From contig JAHLMK010000013.1 in assembly GCA_019915135.1 (NCBI GenBank), forward strand, positions 1,426,001 to 1,490,000: a stretch of 64,000 nt of DNA. Reading direction: 5' to 3'. Shown here in pieces: positions 46,037 to 57,599 of the stretch (positions are counted from its first letter, which is position 1; the number at the start of each line of letters is the position of its first letter). A program made the position numbers and the translations under genes. Source of the DNA: Strobilurus pachycystidiatus (taxonomy: Eukaryota > Basidiomycota > Agaricomycetes > Agaricales > Physalacriaceae). Below the pieces are notes generated by a model, which searched no databases, had not been told where the DNA came from, and was given only the letters and a program-made list of their open reading frames with translations.

Positions 46037-48780
46037 ATGCCATCTGGCCAGGAAATCCGCCGCCAAAAAATCGATGCCGTGGCAGCTGCTGCCTCAGAGG
46101 CTGGATGGCGCTCTACACAAGAGTTCATCGCAGCCTTCTATCAATCTAAGGACCATGCTGATACCGCACTCAAGTATTTCGGAGGCCGCACAACTTATGG
46201 ACCAGCCAAAATACTCGACAGCTGGGTGGACAATGTTCCCGACGGTGCCTCTCGGACAGAGCTCAACGAAACCATCACGCGCCAGGCCGCCAAAATCATG
46301 ATTGCGGAGTCGACCAAAGCCATCAAGGAGAGCAGCCTCCATCTTCCATCGACCGGTCTCAACATCCCATATCTCACCTCTGGGACGGATTTCGGCCTCA
46401 AGAAGATATACAACATCTACGCGACCGTCCTACCATGTCTCTGTCTCTTTCTTCGCCTACTTATCACGGCGCCGAGCAACTATGAGCACATACACAAAGT
46501 TGAGAAGGAGGACAAGGATGGAAATGCGAACAAGGTGTGTCGTCCTCCACTCGCCTCAATTGCCTACTCATTGCCATCCAGCTACTGCTTGTTATCATCA
46601 GCATCCTTCTTTTTGGACGGAATCGCGGGACAAACGCATTTCAGATGGTCATGGGGGTGTTCCTGTCGAGCGCAGGTGCCAGTCGGCGGATTGTAGACAC
46701 ATTCAATCGCATGGGAATATCTGTCAGCTATCCGTAGGTCGATGAATGTATCTTACCTCATTGTTCTCAACAACACGAGTAGTACCATCCAACGAAGTTT
46801 GCGTACCCTGTCAATAGATGCTCAAGAACGTGCACGCGCTTTCATTGCAGAAGGAATCCGACTCTGGGGCATTGTCTACGACAACATCAACTTTACGCTA
46901 CGGAAAGCCTCTCAACGCCTCGACTCGACAACAAATCAATTGAACGCAACAACTCTTGCGGTATTCTCCTTACCATCGAAATTCACGCGCGCGGCTTACG
47001 CTGCTGCACTATCTATTGCGGAACGGAACAAGCTACGCGGGCTTCGCAATCAGCTGAAGGCAGACATGCTCAAGCCAACCCCAGCACGCCAGGCTCAGGC
47101 AATCAGATCCTTCGAGCACCAGGTCCGCACTATTCTCATGGCACGCGTCCCTGGGAAAATGCAGAAGGCGAAGGTTAAGAAAGAGCTGCGAAAGGCGACG
47201 AAGCGATTGAAGCCCAAGATTCGTCGTTTGGGAAGTGAGAAGACAGAATTCTTCCCGCTTCCTGCCTTGGACCAGGAGGAGGCTTCCGTGGGGGGCACAA
47301 TACGTGTCGTAGAGAAGATATTTCTCAATCTTCTCGGGCTGGCAGAGGAAGCCATTGACGCTGAGCTACGGCTTCTTGTTGGAGACTGGTTGACTATTCG
47401 GAATCTTCGGCTCATGTGCGAGGAGCGTCGCGACGAGTTCACATCCTTTCGCCGTTTCTCTTGGGTTCAAGAGGCTTCTATGCCTTTTCATTTTCAGCTT
47501 AACGCGGTGTACATGATATGCCGCACTCATCTGGGCACCAACGTTAAGTCTGATCCTAGTTCTTTGGATCATCACCGCACACTGCTTCGTCGCGCAAAGC
47601 TTGATCCCAAGAAGCCGGAGTACAACAAGGCGAAGGAGCTAATCATGCACTCTCTTCACGCGCGGATCCTTGATTGCACACGGTAACTCTTGTCTTGCTT
47701 CGATTGCTAGCAGCTAGCTGATAACAATGCAGGTTGACTTTGAACATGAAGCACATGTCGGACCTCAAGACGTGGCAACCGTCATGGCAGGAATTCGACG
47801 ATGTAGTCGTCAAGATTGTCAGCAAATTTGCTACCACGGAGGCGGCTCATGATGCATTAGAGTCCGGAGACGAGGTTCTGGGTCATTCAATCCTCTTCAT
47901 CCGTGACGCTCTCTTCTTTGCCGAATTCTGTGATGCCATTCGTGATGCGGACGTTGGAAGAATGTGGCTTGTCTACGATTTCTGGATCTTCATGATGCGG
48001 GGTGCGGGGTGCCACAATTACGGAAACGAACTCCTCGAAATGAAGGCTCAGTTTGAGTTTGAGTTTCCACCTCTCCTCCGTGATATTGTGGAACGCTCCT
48101 GGCTTGTCAACAGATGGGGTTTGAAGGGTCGGTCTATTCCAACAGACCTCTATCTCGAACATAACAACGGATTCACAAAGGTTTGACACAATCCGCACGT
48201 GCATTATCTTTCACTCACCAAGTTATAGAACATGTTTGGCGCTATGGGTAGCGGTGCCTCGATGGATCATGTTCAGCACAAATCGTCAGCTTGTGTGGAG
48301 GTTCTACGGTCGTTGTCGCATGAAGTTTCGAACTGGTTTGGCCTCAAGGATTATCATCGCGGCCATTCAGAAGTCAGTGTCGAGGCTGACATTGAGGCTA
48401 TGTGTCTCGATCTTGATGTTCACAGTGTTCACTCTCACACCACTGGCCGAACAGTAAAATTGATTCCGACATCTCGAAAGCGAGCCAAGAAGCCGACGTC
48501 GGCGGTCAAGGACATTCTGTTCGATGGGATGTACATGCTCATTGAGCAGAATATGTTTGATCATTGGGTTAAACGGACGGGACTGGTAGGAACAGATATC
48601 TACGGGTCAGACGAAGAAGAACCGGTACCAATGGCACGGGAGGCAGACGAGATTGATGATGCAGTTGCGGGATCGGCGTTCGAGGATCCAGATGGAACGT
48701 TGGATGTAGACATAAGCTGTGATCCTGAATTTGAGTTGGTAGACGCTAGCGACGACTTAGATACTGGAATGGACGATTGA
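46037..48780 (+). CDS. DUF6589-like protein
   Basis: The start MPSGQEIRRQKIDAVAAAAS is at 46037. Introns are visible at about 46534-46580, 46736-46786, 47686-47732 and near 48186-48230, all short GT-AG. A hydrophobic stretch LLLVIISILLFGRN is followed by a helical basic region (KMQKAKVKKELRKATKRLKP). The diagnostic block is LLVGDWLTIRNLRLMCEERR followed by PFHFQLNAVYMICRTHLG. It resembles the GDQLT...R...FH..MN..Y pattern I associate with DUF6589 proteins. The acidic tail ends at 48780. It lies inside a TIR/TSD-bounded element, so it may be a transposase or transposition partner; this is inferred. Confidence 0.7.
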
Positions 48781-51430
48781 ATAGACATACCATTAGCTCG
48801 AGTAGCCTGTAGCTTGCTTGACAGTGGCTTTGGCTTTGGACGTGGACGTGGTTTGGGCAGAGGAAGGTCAATGAAGTCAGACCCAAAGGGATCATCGAGT
48901 GTCTCGTTATTGGACGCGTAAGATGCTGGAGTCATGATCTCCTGGAAGGTGAAAGATAGAGGAGGCAGGATATGAGGCGTTGAAGTTGTTGCCTCAGCTG
49001 CAGGCCTGTAAGGACTTTGGAACGTAATTGTGATCGGCTTGATGCGAGTCGGAGTTGATGATGAACCACCATGAGTATCGTTGTTCTCGTCGTTGACTCG
49101 CTGTCTTTGAGCAGCTGGGCGCTCCCTGGTACTCCTCTCTCTCTCCACATGGTGCGCATCCCGAAACTGGTCAATGACTTGAGTCACTGACTGGAGTATA
49201 GCATCCTCTGTGATCCATCGTGTTATAGCTCGCAACAGTGCAAAATCAATCTCCGGGGCACCCAGAAGAAAATGTGCCTTATCGACTAGGCGGCCAATAT
49301 TTGTATCACTGAGGACCCATTGTCGTGAAAGGAGTGGATTGTCGGTACGTGTCCTTGCCCAATACCCATTGCGCCACGACTTCAAAGCGTCTCGTAACTG
49401 CTCGCGTTCTGGCTTCGAGCACGAAATCGAAGGAACCATAATTCCGTTGCCAGCGTGTCCTTTTCGCAGCCGTCTGGATGGTGTGCCATGGCCTGATGGA
49501 GTATCTGGTACGGGTAGAGATGGATGCGACATTTGATGGAGTGTCTTCAAGTGACGTTGAATTCGGGTGTGGTCGTCTTCTGTGAGTGGTCCATTTGCAG
49601 TGTTTGGATCGATGCGGCAGATACGTGCACTACAGTTCATGCAAGCATTGGGACGAGGGAAGGCCCAGTCATCAGCCACCTTCCAAGTGATTGTCGGCGC
49701 TGAAGGATCATCGATGGGACACCCAGGAAAGCCAGGGATATCGGGTTTCGGATGGAAATATGAGCGAAGGAAAGGCCGCATACAGAAATCAGACTGGGCA
49801 CGGCGAAGGAATTGGACAGTGCCGTCATCCAACTTTTCGAACTGTTTCTTCTCCGCGATGGCCTTCTTCGTGAGGGGTATGTCACACGGCGTTGATGTGT
49901 ATGAAGGTGATGGTAGTGGGGTCGTTGCTTTTGACGTGCTAGCGAGCTCAACAAGGTCGGCATCTCCTTCTCTCTCGATAGGTTCATCAACTTCCATCTC
50001 GATAGGTTTGCTCGTCTCTCTGTCCGAAGCTGATGTCGCGTCCATTGCAGGTAGATGGCGGAATATCCAATCATCAACGATCCAGATGACTTGTGCTAAT
50101 AGGCCTCGCATCCGACCGGCACGTCCACCTTTCTGCAGAGCCGAATCGAGGGTATCCACACCGTAGATGATGGACCGGACGATGTCTGGTATGTCACATC
50201 CCATTCCTGCAGCGATGGTACAGAATAGCCATCTGACCTTGCCTGTCCGAAACAGCTCCATCACCTTTTCCTTGTACTCCTCCGAGTATATTGCCGTGAA
50301 TGCGTAGACCAACGTTCGATACTCAGGTGGGAGTAAGGCGCGTACAAGATCACAAGCTCGGCGAGCCTGACGACGACTTCCGAAGTAGAAGATTGTCTTC
50401 TCGAGGTCCGAAGGATTGGTTACATGGTCGGGCACGAAGCTGAGGATGGATGACAGACTGTTCAATGGATATGTCATCGGTCGGACCCATAGCTGTAGGT
50501 TTTGACGGTCGGTACCCAAATCTATTCCCCAGAATGGCCGAATGACACCCAGTCCCAGCTCCTTGAAGACCGTCTCGAATACTGGAGTCGACATTGTTGC
50601 AGATAAGGCCGCCCACGGCACCTCTGTCCCAGCAACAATCTTCAGTGTCTTCAGCTCGGCATAATCCTTGCGAAACTCCTTTCCCCACGAGGCTATAACA
50701 TGCGCCTCGTCGACAAACATCGCCGTGAGTTGACGTCGGAATTCTTCATCACGAAACATCTGCTTGAACTCCTCGTTTCGCAACAGACTCTCGGGTGCCG
50801 AATAGCAGAGACGCGTGAGACCAGCCTTGAGTTTACGAAACTCATTCGTCATATCACTGTCCTCGTTGATAGCAGTTGCGGTAATCTGGATCTTTCGCGT
50901 GTGGGAAATAATAGCAGTAGTCTCGTTCAGACGGCGGACCTGCACTTCGGTAAGAATTACATCTTCTCTTCACGGTGTCATATACATACCTGGTCTAATT
51001 GAAGTGCTTTCAAGGGACATATCACAATGACGGTGGCTTTGCTCCCCGTCAACTCAATGGCGATGGCTACTATTGCGTACACCAGCGACTTCCCGGACCC
51101 CGTGCCAGCAATTGCAACAACATCGTTGCTCTCGAGGATCTTCAGGGCGGCTTGAACCTGCCAGTCAAGGGGCTTGAAGCCAAAGATTTGCTCCGTGGTT
51201 TTATACAGCAGTTCAATAGGGACTGTCTTCTTCAACCGAGGCCATGGTGCTTGTCGAGGCACGGGCGTTGATGTCTCTTGACCAGGCTGCTTGCGTCGCC
51301 TAGGGGTCGAGAATTCGGATGTAGGGGTTGGATCAGGTGTGCTTGGGCGTGTAGGCGCTGCAGGGAGGGCCGGTGTGGAAAGATTCAGGTTTGCAAGCCC
51401 GAGGATAGCTCGGTCAGGCGTTGTGTCCAT
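48600..51430 (-). CDS. RecQ-like DEAD/DEAH helicase
   Basis: Exon 1 is 51430-50990 (MDTTPDRAILGLANLNLSTP; LDWQVQAALKILESNDVVAI; Walker A AGTGSGKS). Exon 2 starts at 50939. Motif II is MFVDEAHVIASWGKEFRKDY, motif III is ALSAT, and motif VI is QKGGRAGRMRG, giving two complete RecA-like lobes in RecQ arrangement. The cysteine-containing region CPIDDP...NACMNCSARICR follows. The C-terminus is long, Ser/Pro-rich and disordered. The open frame runs 180 bp into the antisense of the DUF6589-like C-terminus, so the true end is uncertain. Predicted to unwind DNA 3'-to-5'; as element cargo it may process intermediates of transposition. Confidence 0.82.
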
Positions 51431-51578
51431 AGTTTGGAATGTCACGCAGTCAAATTTTTAATGACAAGTTTTCGTTACACTTTGCTTAATAGATGTTACA
51501 GAACTCCAACTGATCGGTTGAAGCCTTCGGGTAAGCAATTTCACTTTGCAGTTACCCCTACGATCGGCTATATTGATA

Positions 51579-51615
51579 CAAGACCCTCCACGCGGAACGT
51601 GTCGGCAGGGTCTTG
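51579..51615. repeat. Right terminal hairpin
   Basis: 9-bp perfect arms (51579-51587 and 51607-51615) around a 19-nt loop. Sequence differs from the left hairpin but position and pairing are kept. Confidence 0.85.
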
Positions 51616-51625
51616 ATTTGAGACT

Positions 51626-51636
51626 AGTGACTACTC
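51626..51636. repeat. Target-site duplication of the DUF6589/RecQ element, right
   Basis: AGTGACTACTC, as at 45695-45705. Confidence 0.85.
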
Positions 51637-52426
51637 CACGCTAGCCAGTCCTGTTCCGTGTTGGCCTGACAGATCGGTTGGTACTAGTGGGCCAAGCAGG
51701 GACGATACGGGGGCAGAAAGAAGGCGATGAAGGAATGCGCCAGATGAAATATGCCACCCTGATCTGAGCTTCGTAGAATACGCACCCTCCTCGCCTGATT
51801 CACGGTCCGAGGCATGAAAAAAGGGTCCGGAATGGGAGCGGTGGCGAGGACAAGGAGCATTCGACCGACGGCGGTGGTGGTTTAGGGAGAAGCACTTGTC
51901 CGGCAGAGCGAAAATGGAAAGCACGGCACGCGCCAAGGCGGATCAATTCACCACGTGGCACCTGAAGTGGCCGGGCTTCCCTGCGGACTGCTACACTATG
52001 TACTTACTAGCACATTGACAAGTACCGTTGTGCTGCTGAGAGACGGCCGGACGTCTTTGGATACCGACGTCCAGAAACATTGTGGAGGACCGATACCGTT
52101 CCACTGTGCGTCAAAGAGACGCCATCAAGGACCGAGAGGTTGCCTGACGGTTCCCACGCCCCTTTCTCCTCAACCATCATCACTGGCGCCTAGTTCTCAT
52201 TTACAGACGCGGCCATACCTATATGACATTCAAGCTTTTATCTGTGAATCTTATCGTCCATCCTTGTGCGCGGTCAAGGCTCAGACTTGCCTCCCACTGG
52301 ACAAGTTCTACAGCTCTTCGCACTCGTCGCATGCATCAACAGGTCCGCCACGATTTGCGGAAGTAAATCAATCACTACAGATAGATTAATCTTTACTCAT
52401 TTTGTGTCAGCTTCAGTCCGGAGACA
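51637..52426. other. Intergenic, no gene supported
   Basis: Short frames only; contains the presumed promoter of the kinase-like gene at 52427. Confidence 0.4.
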
Positions 52427-53215
52427 ATGTATTGCCCGCAGGCGCGAGTAAGCCTGACCCTCGCAGAGGGTGGCGCAAAAGTCGAGGTTGGAGTCATAAA
52501 GGCTTTCACTCCTTTCACATTCTCCGCTTGTCTTCTTGTTGAAGTCATCAGCGGATCTCTCGAGCTTCCTCATAAGGTCATTCTTAAACTAGCGGACCAC
52601 CGGGTTGGCGAACGCGACTGGAGGCCTTGGGATGCTGAGCGGGCACAACACCTTGAACAGGGGATTACGCACATCGTCAATAACCCTGGGAGACACCCTC
52701 ATGCTGACACAGAAGATGAGGATGCCGAGGAGGAGCCTTGGAAGGGAGAACTTCGCTTCTATGAATGGAGACAGGGACTACTTGCAGCGGAGGAGACTGC
52801 GTACCGGAGACTGAAGCCTTTCTGGGGATCGCTCATTCTCAGTCTCTACGGAAGAGTGTCGATTGACATTCGCGAGAGCGACCGGCCTCCAATCCATCCC
52901 GCTCTCGATTACATATCGGGCGCCCTCATCGAGTACATCCCCGGTCCCTCCTTGGATGACCTGAAGGTTGGAGTCGACATATCCATTCCGGATGCCGAGA
53001 ACATCTCGCAGAAGGTGTTGGAGATGTGCCGTGACTTGAGGCGTACCGGAGTCCTTCACGGAGACGTCCATCTTGGCAACATCATATTACGCCAGGCCAC
53101 GCATGATCCCGTGTTCATCGATTGGGGTCACTCAATGACGATCGCAAGGATGTGGTATTATCGCGCTATCCCTGGAGGTGCTGAGATCTGCGGTCTTCGT
53201 GCACATCGATGGTAA
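52427..53215 (+). CDS. Small atypical kinase/phosphotransferase-like protein
   Basis: A single-exon 262-residue frame starting MYCPQARVSLTLAEGGAKVE. It has a KVILKLADHR strand with the presumed ATP-binding lysine, an AEETAYRRLKP helix, GALIEYIPGPSLDDL as hinge, the catalytic loop GVLHGDVHLGNIIL, and PVFIDWGHS in the place of DFG. The arrangement is that of the aminoglycoside-phosphotransferase/atypical kinase fold common in basidiomycetes. No signal peptide. Substrate unknown. Confidence 0.65.
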   Translation: MYCPQARVSLTLAEGGAKVEVGVIKAFTPFTFSACLLVEVISGSLELPHKVILKLADHRVGERDWRPWDAERAQHLEQGITHIVNNPGRHPHADTEDEDAEEEPWKGELRFYEWRQGLLAAEETAYRRLKPFWGSLILSLYGRVSIDIRESDRPPIHPALDYISGALIEYIPGPSLDDLKVGVDISIPDAENISQKVLEMCRDLRRTGVLHGDVHLGNIILRQATHDPVFIDWGHSMTIARMWYYRAIPGGAEICGLRAHRW

Positions 53216-53801
53216 TGCAACGATGATTGTGGAGAATTAATCCACCTGAAATTCTGCTTCTCTTGACAACAATCAAGTCATAATCTAAGAAACTCTGGGC
53301 AATCGTTTACGAACTGCCGTTCGAGGTGACCTTCTCGTGGTGGTTGCGTTCTTCATCCCGCAAGGACTCAGTTGCACACTGTTTACGTTCGACCAGCCCG
53401 GAAGTTTGACTGGCATATGACTGGAGATCGATTTCTTTCCCAGATTGTGGCGGACCTGTTGATGCGTGCGACGACTCCGCACTCAGCGCCGACGAGAGCG
53501 GTCACTGCGGTGAGCTGTAGAAGGCTGGAACTTGAAGGAAGCTCTGAGCCTTGACTGCGGTGAGCACAAAAGTCGTACGTAGAGATATGGCCGCGTCGAT
53601 GACTGGGCGTCAGTGAGGAGACCTTAGAGATTGGCGTGGCAACAGTCGGTATCCTTTCAGATAAACTTGACTGTGTCTCTTCAACGCATCAGGTCGCTGC
53701 AACTAGCCCTACGGACGAGCTCGATAGAATTCAATCGCGTACTGTTACATTATATAATCCACGGATAATATAAGACAAACTCCAGTCAAGTACACGCTTA
53801 T
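53216..53801. other. Intergenic, no gene seen
   Basis: Short unsupported frames only, between the kinase-like gene and the 3' end of the F-box/LRR-like gene. Confidence 0.4.
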
Positions 53802-55176
53802 TTACTGGACCCAGTGAAAAAACTTGACATCAAAATCCACGTCGTGAACATGCATCGGCTCGTCGTTGTCTTTCGACGCTGCACCAGCCAGTATCAGCTC
53901 CCCAGATTGCGGAAGGCAAGCGTTCACAATCCACGTATGGTAGTCGCTCGTCCTGAACTTGACGTCCTCGTCCGGGAGCCCCGTGGCATTATCGACGTGA
54001 AGACGCAGCTTCAGCGACGGGATGTCCGACGAGAAGATCATCCTGTCGAGTCTTTGCCAAAGCTCCTGCTCCTCCTCATTTATGAACGCACCCCCGCGGA
54101 CCGCCTCCGAGTCGGTAAAATGTAAACAGATGTCGTAGGTGACGCGACGCAACATGTGTGGGTCGATGGCGAGCATGGAGAACGTGGCGATGTACCATTC
54201 GATTTGAGCCTTCTTGAGACCCCAGTCCGCGATCCAGATGGGGAGCCATAAACGTCGTAGCGGAATGGTGTAGAGGCCCTGAAGACCATCAGGGACTACA
54301 AAAGGTCAGCTTGAGCCCAAGATCCGACTTTAGACACGTACTGGTTGCAGCCAGCGAAGACAAATCCACCACTTCGACGCCCCGCATCTGAATCAGCAGC
54401 TTCACAGAATCCATGTCTGCATACTCCACCGACTCAATCGAGAGGCGCACCACCCCCTCGAGCGGTGGATCGATCTCCCGCGCCAACGCATTGCACAGAA
54501 TTCGATCCCCCTCGTTCCGGAAATCCAACGCCAACTCATCCAGGCACAGGCCCTTCAAGATCGCCATATCGATCCCGTACTCCTTCTGCCAATCGAACTT
54601 CGGCCGGATTGGTATGGCGCGATTGCCCGACATGCGCAGATTCTTGAGGGTCAGGGCGGTGGAATAGAGGAGCGTGTAGAGGTGCAGGATGGTTAGGGAG
54701 CAGTTCCGGATCGTGAGGGAGGAGAGGGAGATGCGCTTGATGGCGTGGTAAAAGGTCTTCTTCGGTGGTATGAGGTCAAACGAAATGCCGGACAGGTCGA
54801 GGTGCTGGAGGCGGCTGAAGTTGTAAAGGAAGGAGGCGTGAGAGCGGGCAATTGCCTGTGTGAGGGAGTGAAGAGGCTTTGTCTCGGCAGCGTCATCCTC
54901 TTGCTGGTCCTCAAGAACGATGTTGGTCACCACCGAGATAAGTTCCCGTCCGCGTGGAGTGCGCATGGCCTCCTGAAGATTACCGAGAGAGCGTATTGGA
55001 TCATACGAAGATGAGATGGTGAGCGTACGCCATAAGTGTTCCTGTATGGTCGTGCTGGTCTCCCTCCATACGCGACACAAGGCGACGAGAGCCTGCGTTG
55101 CATCCCGGGTGCCATCTCGCTGCAGGTAGCCCACGATCTTCAACTTCAGCTCGACGGGAAGAAGAGCAGCAGCCAT
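53802..55176 (-). CDS. F-box/LRR-like protein
   Basis: Exons 55176-54342 and 54295-53802 are joined through a 46-bp GT-AG intron and give 442 residues in frame. The start MAAALLPVELKLKIVGYLQR begins directly with an F-box-like helix (LPVELKLKIVGYL). Leucine-rich repeat-like strands follow (SRLQHLDLSGISFDL; ISLSSLTIRNCSLTILHLY; LTLKNLRMSGNRAI). The upstream in-frame Met at 55290 would add 38 residues ahead of the F-box and is less likely. Probably a substrate-recognition subunit of an SCF ubiquitin ligase. Confidence 0.7.
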
Positions 55177-56245
55177 GGCCGGCGACGCGGGGGACAAACG
55201 TCGATGGGAGGTCGTCGAAACGCGCTGCGTATTTAAGACAAAGGGAGTCGCGTCCCTGACTTCAAAAAGACCACGCGAGAGGGTTCCCAAGGCGCCCTAA
55301 ATTACCATACTTATGCACAATGGGAGACATATCTGAAGCTGAGTAAGCGAAAGACAATGGGACAATGGGACCAGTGTCTTACTTTGTGTCGACGTCGATG
55401 GAGGCTGGTGGCGTGACGGCGCTCTTTGAGATGTGGACGGGAGTAAAAAGAGAAGAAGATTTTCCAAGAAAAGAGATTGGTGGTGACGAGGGATAGCAAA
55501 TTTCCCTGCCAGTAACACACGAAGTTGTTGCAGCAGTGCTGGCGCTATATTGTGGGGAATACCAAGACACTAGTTCGTCCAGCGCCGTCGCGCTATAGTT
55601 TTGAAGCAGACCTCTCAAAATCGACCCAATCGTCCAGGAATATTTGATGACCGCGTACGCGCGTATGGAGCAGAGAAGCGCCGCGTCGTTTTTTTGGCCA
55701 TGAGCGTAGGGAGGAAGCAGGAAACGGCAATGCCCGACGTAGCTGAGTGATGATGTCATATTCGTTCTCTGTCCCTACCACATCTCCGGAGACCTGTCGA
55801 GCCACAGAGTGATGGCAAATGCTTCTTGCTGACACAATCCAGGAGAGAGGATTGCCGCATTATTTTCTTGTCCAGAGAACACATCTCGTACGTCGTGGTA
55901 CGACCGGTCTTACGAAAGGCAATATTTTCACCGCCTACACTGACTTACCTGTTCATTCTCTTCGCTCCAAAAATGCGTTTGATAGGAACGAAACTGACGG
56001 ACTCCGTTGATAAATCCAAAAAGCTATAATCGTTATCCTGGAACAGTCGCTGCTTCCCCGTGAAGCGACATACATACACCGCACCTTGCTTTCGGTGGTA
56101 TGTTGTCGAGTCTGCCACAGCGCCTCCCCGTCCTTTATGCATCTCACCTCTTCTCCAGCGCCAAGTATTTTGGGTCGTCGATATTTCAGGAATTTTGGCT
56201 TCGCCTGAAGTGATATGATGTCCAGTGACCCACCCGATACTGGGG
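55177..56245. other. Intergenic, no gene supported
   Basis: Overlapping frames on both strands (for example minus 55379-55759) lack family features. Confidence 0.35.
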
Positions 56246-56324
56246 GGGTCATGCATGACCCGTTGCTATAGCATGACACGCCGTCATACATGCAGCCTTG
56301 CTATAGCAAGGCAGGCCATGCATG
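56246..56324. repeat. Cluster of three perfect palindromes
   Basis: GGGTCATGCATGACCC (56246-56261), GCCTTGCTATAGCAAGGC (56295-56312) and CCATGCATGG (56315-56324) lie within 80 bp. TTGCTATAGCA occurs twice. Confidence 0.9.
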
Positions 56325-57599
56325 GGCTAAGGACTCCTAGTAGTTAGCCACGTGGCTGCTCGGCATCCATTGGCGCTGCCTGAGCGTGGGTGAGGCGCAC
56401 TGGAGGCGCATGTATCGGTGCGGCTCATCGGCCATGCCAATTCCTGGCCGGATGGGATCAATCTGTACCCTGTCTGTACGACACTGTATGGGTACGGGCG
56501 ATTGGGAGGAGGACCCTGGTGGATTGGTCCTGTTTGCTTTGGAGGATTCAATCAAGCCGGGCTGATGATGATCACGGCAACTGCTGACATCGCTTGCCAC
56601 GTGTTGCATGATGGCATTCAAGGCTTTACCATGGACGACCTCGTATCTCTACTATACATCCTAGGCACCAGAAATCTCAACTGGTACATGAGTATGCCAT
56701 ATAATTAATGATAATGTGCTGTACAAGGGTCCACATACTCCGCGGACAACCACTGTTCCAATACAATTGAACCTCTTCCTTCCAAGCTAGGTTCAAGCCG
56801 TTGCGTGAGACTTCTCGTCACCGGAGTGGCTCGAAAACCTGTCTTTTGTGTTTGCGCATCGAGCCCTGGAAGCCGATTTCCAAGATCAGCTTTCACTTTC
56901 TTGCCAGCGCTATGGCCTATAATCTGGTAGACAATTCATTTTTGAAGGTAGTAGAAATCAAAAATCCGCTTCCGGGGCTCAATTCAGAATTCAATTTAGC
57001 ATTGTTTACATGCTTAAAACATACAAAACGGTAGTGTATATACCCCAATACCTACGATTTAAGCTTGAGGACAAGTTCTGGCTCGGCACGCCATGATCTT
57101 TGATGAGCGAACTGATCGCAACATTTGAGACAGTTGCCGTTGTGATGCCGAAGGGTCGCATCTCTGCCAGGGTCTTCCCCCAGAACGCCCGTACCCACAC
57201 TGTAGTTGTAGCTCACAAATTGCACGCACAGCAGGCCGAAAACACACTGCAATCACAATGATGGGAAGAACAAGATACGGTTACATTGCAGCGCTACAGG
57301 TTATACAAGCAACCTATGATACATAAAACAAAAGTACTACGCGATGAGAATATGAAGCGGTAGAAGGGACAATGTCAAGCATGAATGGCTGCCGTCAGTA
57401 CCGTGTCGTGTTGGTATTGCGATGAAGGCTCGCAATGCCACTGTATTCAGTATTGCTTGTTACCAGGCTTGGGGTATTAATGTCGGAGAGGAGCGTCGGC
57501 AACCGTGCCATGACCTCGAGGTGGCAATAGAGAATTCTCTCGAGTCCCTCGTTTGGGTCAATATCGCCGTTGTCGTCGTGCTCTGAGTCGCGGTGATGG
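56325..57599. other. Fragments only; short inverted similarity
   Basis: A plus-strand segment around 56490-56620 (GGGTACGGGCG...ACCCTGG) resembles the reverse complement of about 57080-57200. This suggests inverted fragments of one sequence. The frames (for example 56418-56708, ending NLNWYMSMPYN) are too short to name. Confidence 0.3.

Larger units (their letters stand above)
45706..51625. mobile_element. DUF6589-like/RecQ DNA element with terminal hairpins
   Basis: The element is 5,920 bp with an 11-bp duplication. Ten bases inside each end lies a hairpin: CAAACCCCTCTC/GAGAGGGGTTTG (45716-45748) on the left and CAAGACCCT/AGGGTCTTG (51579-51615) on the right. Beyond the hairpins the ends still align as inverted repeats (AACTGCRAAGTGAA near 45774-45788, with its complement near 51536-51551). 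It contains exactly two convergent genes. I cannot assign it to a named superfamily. Confidence 0.75.
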
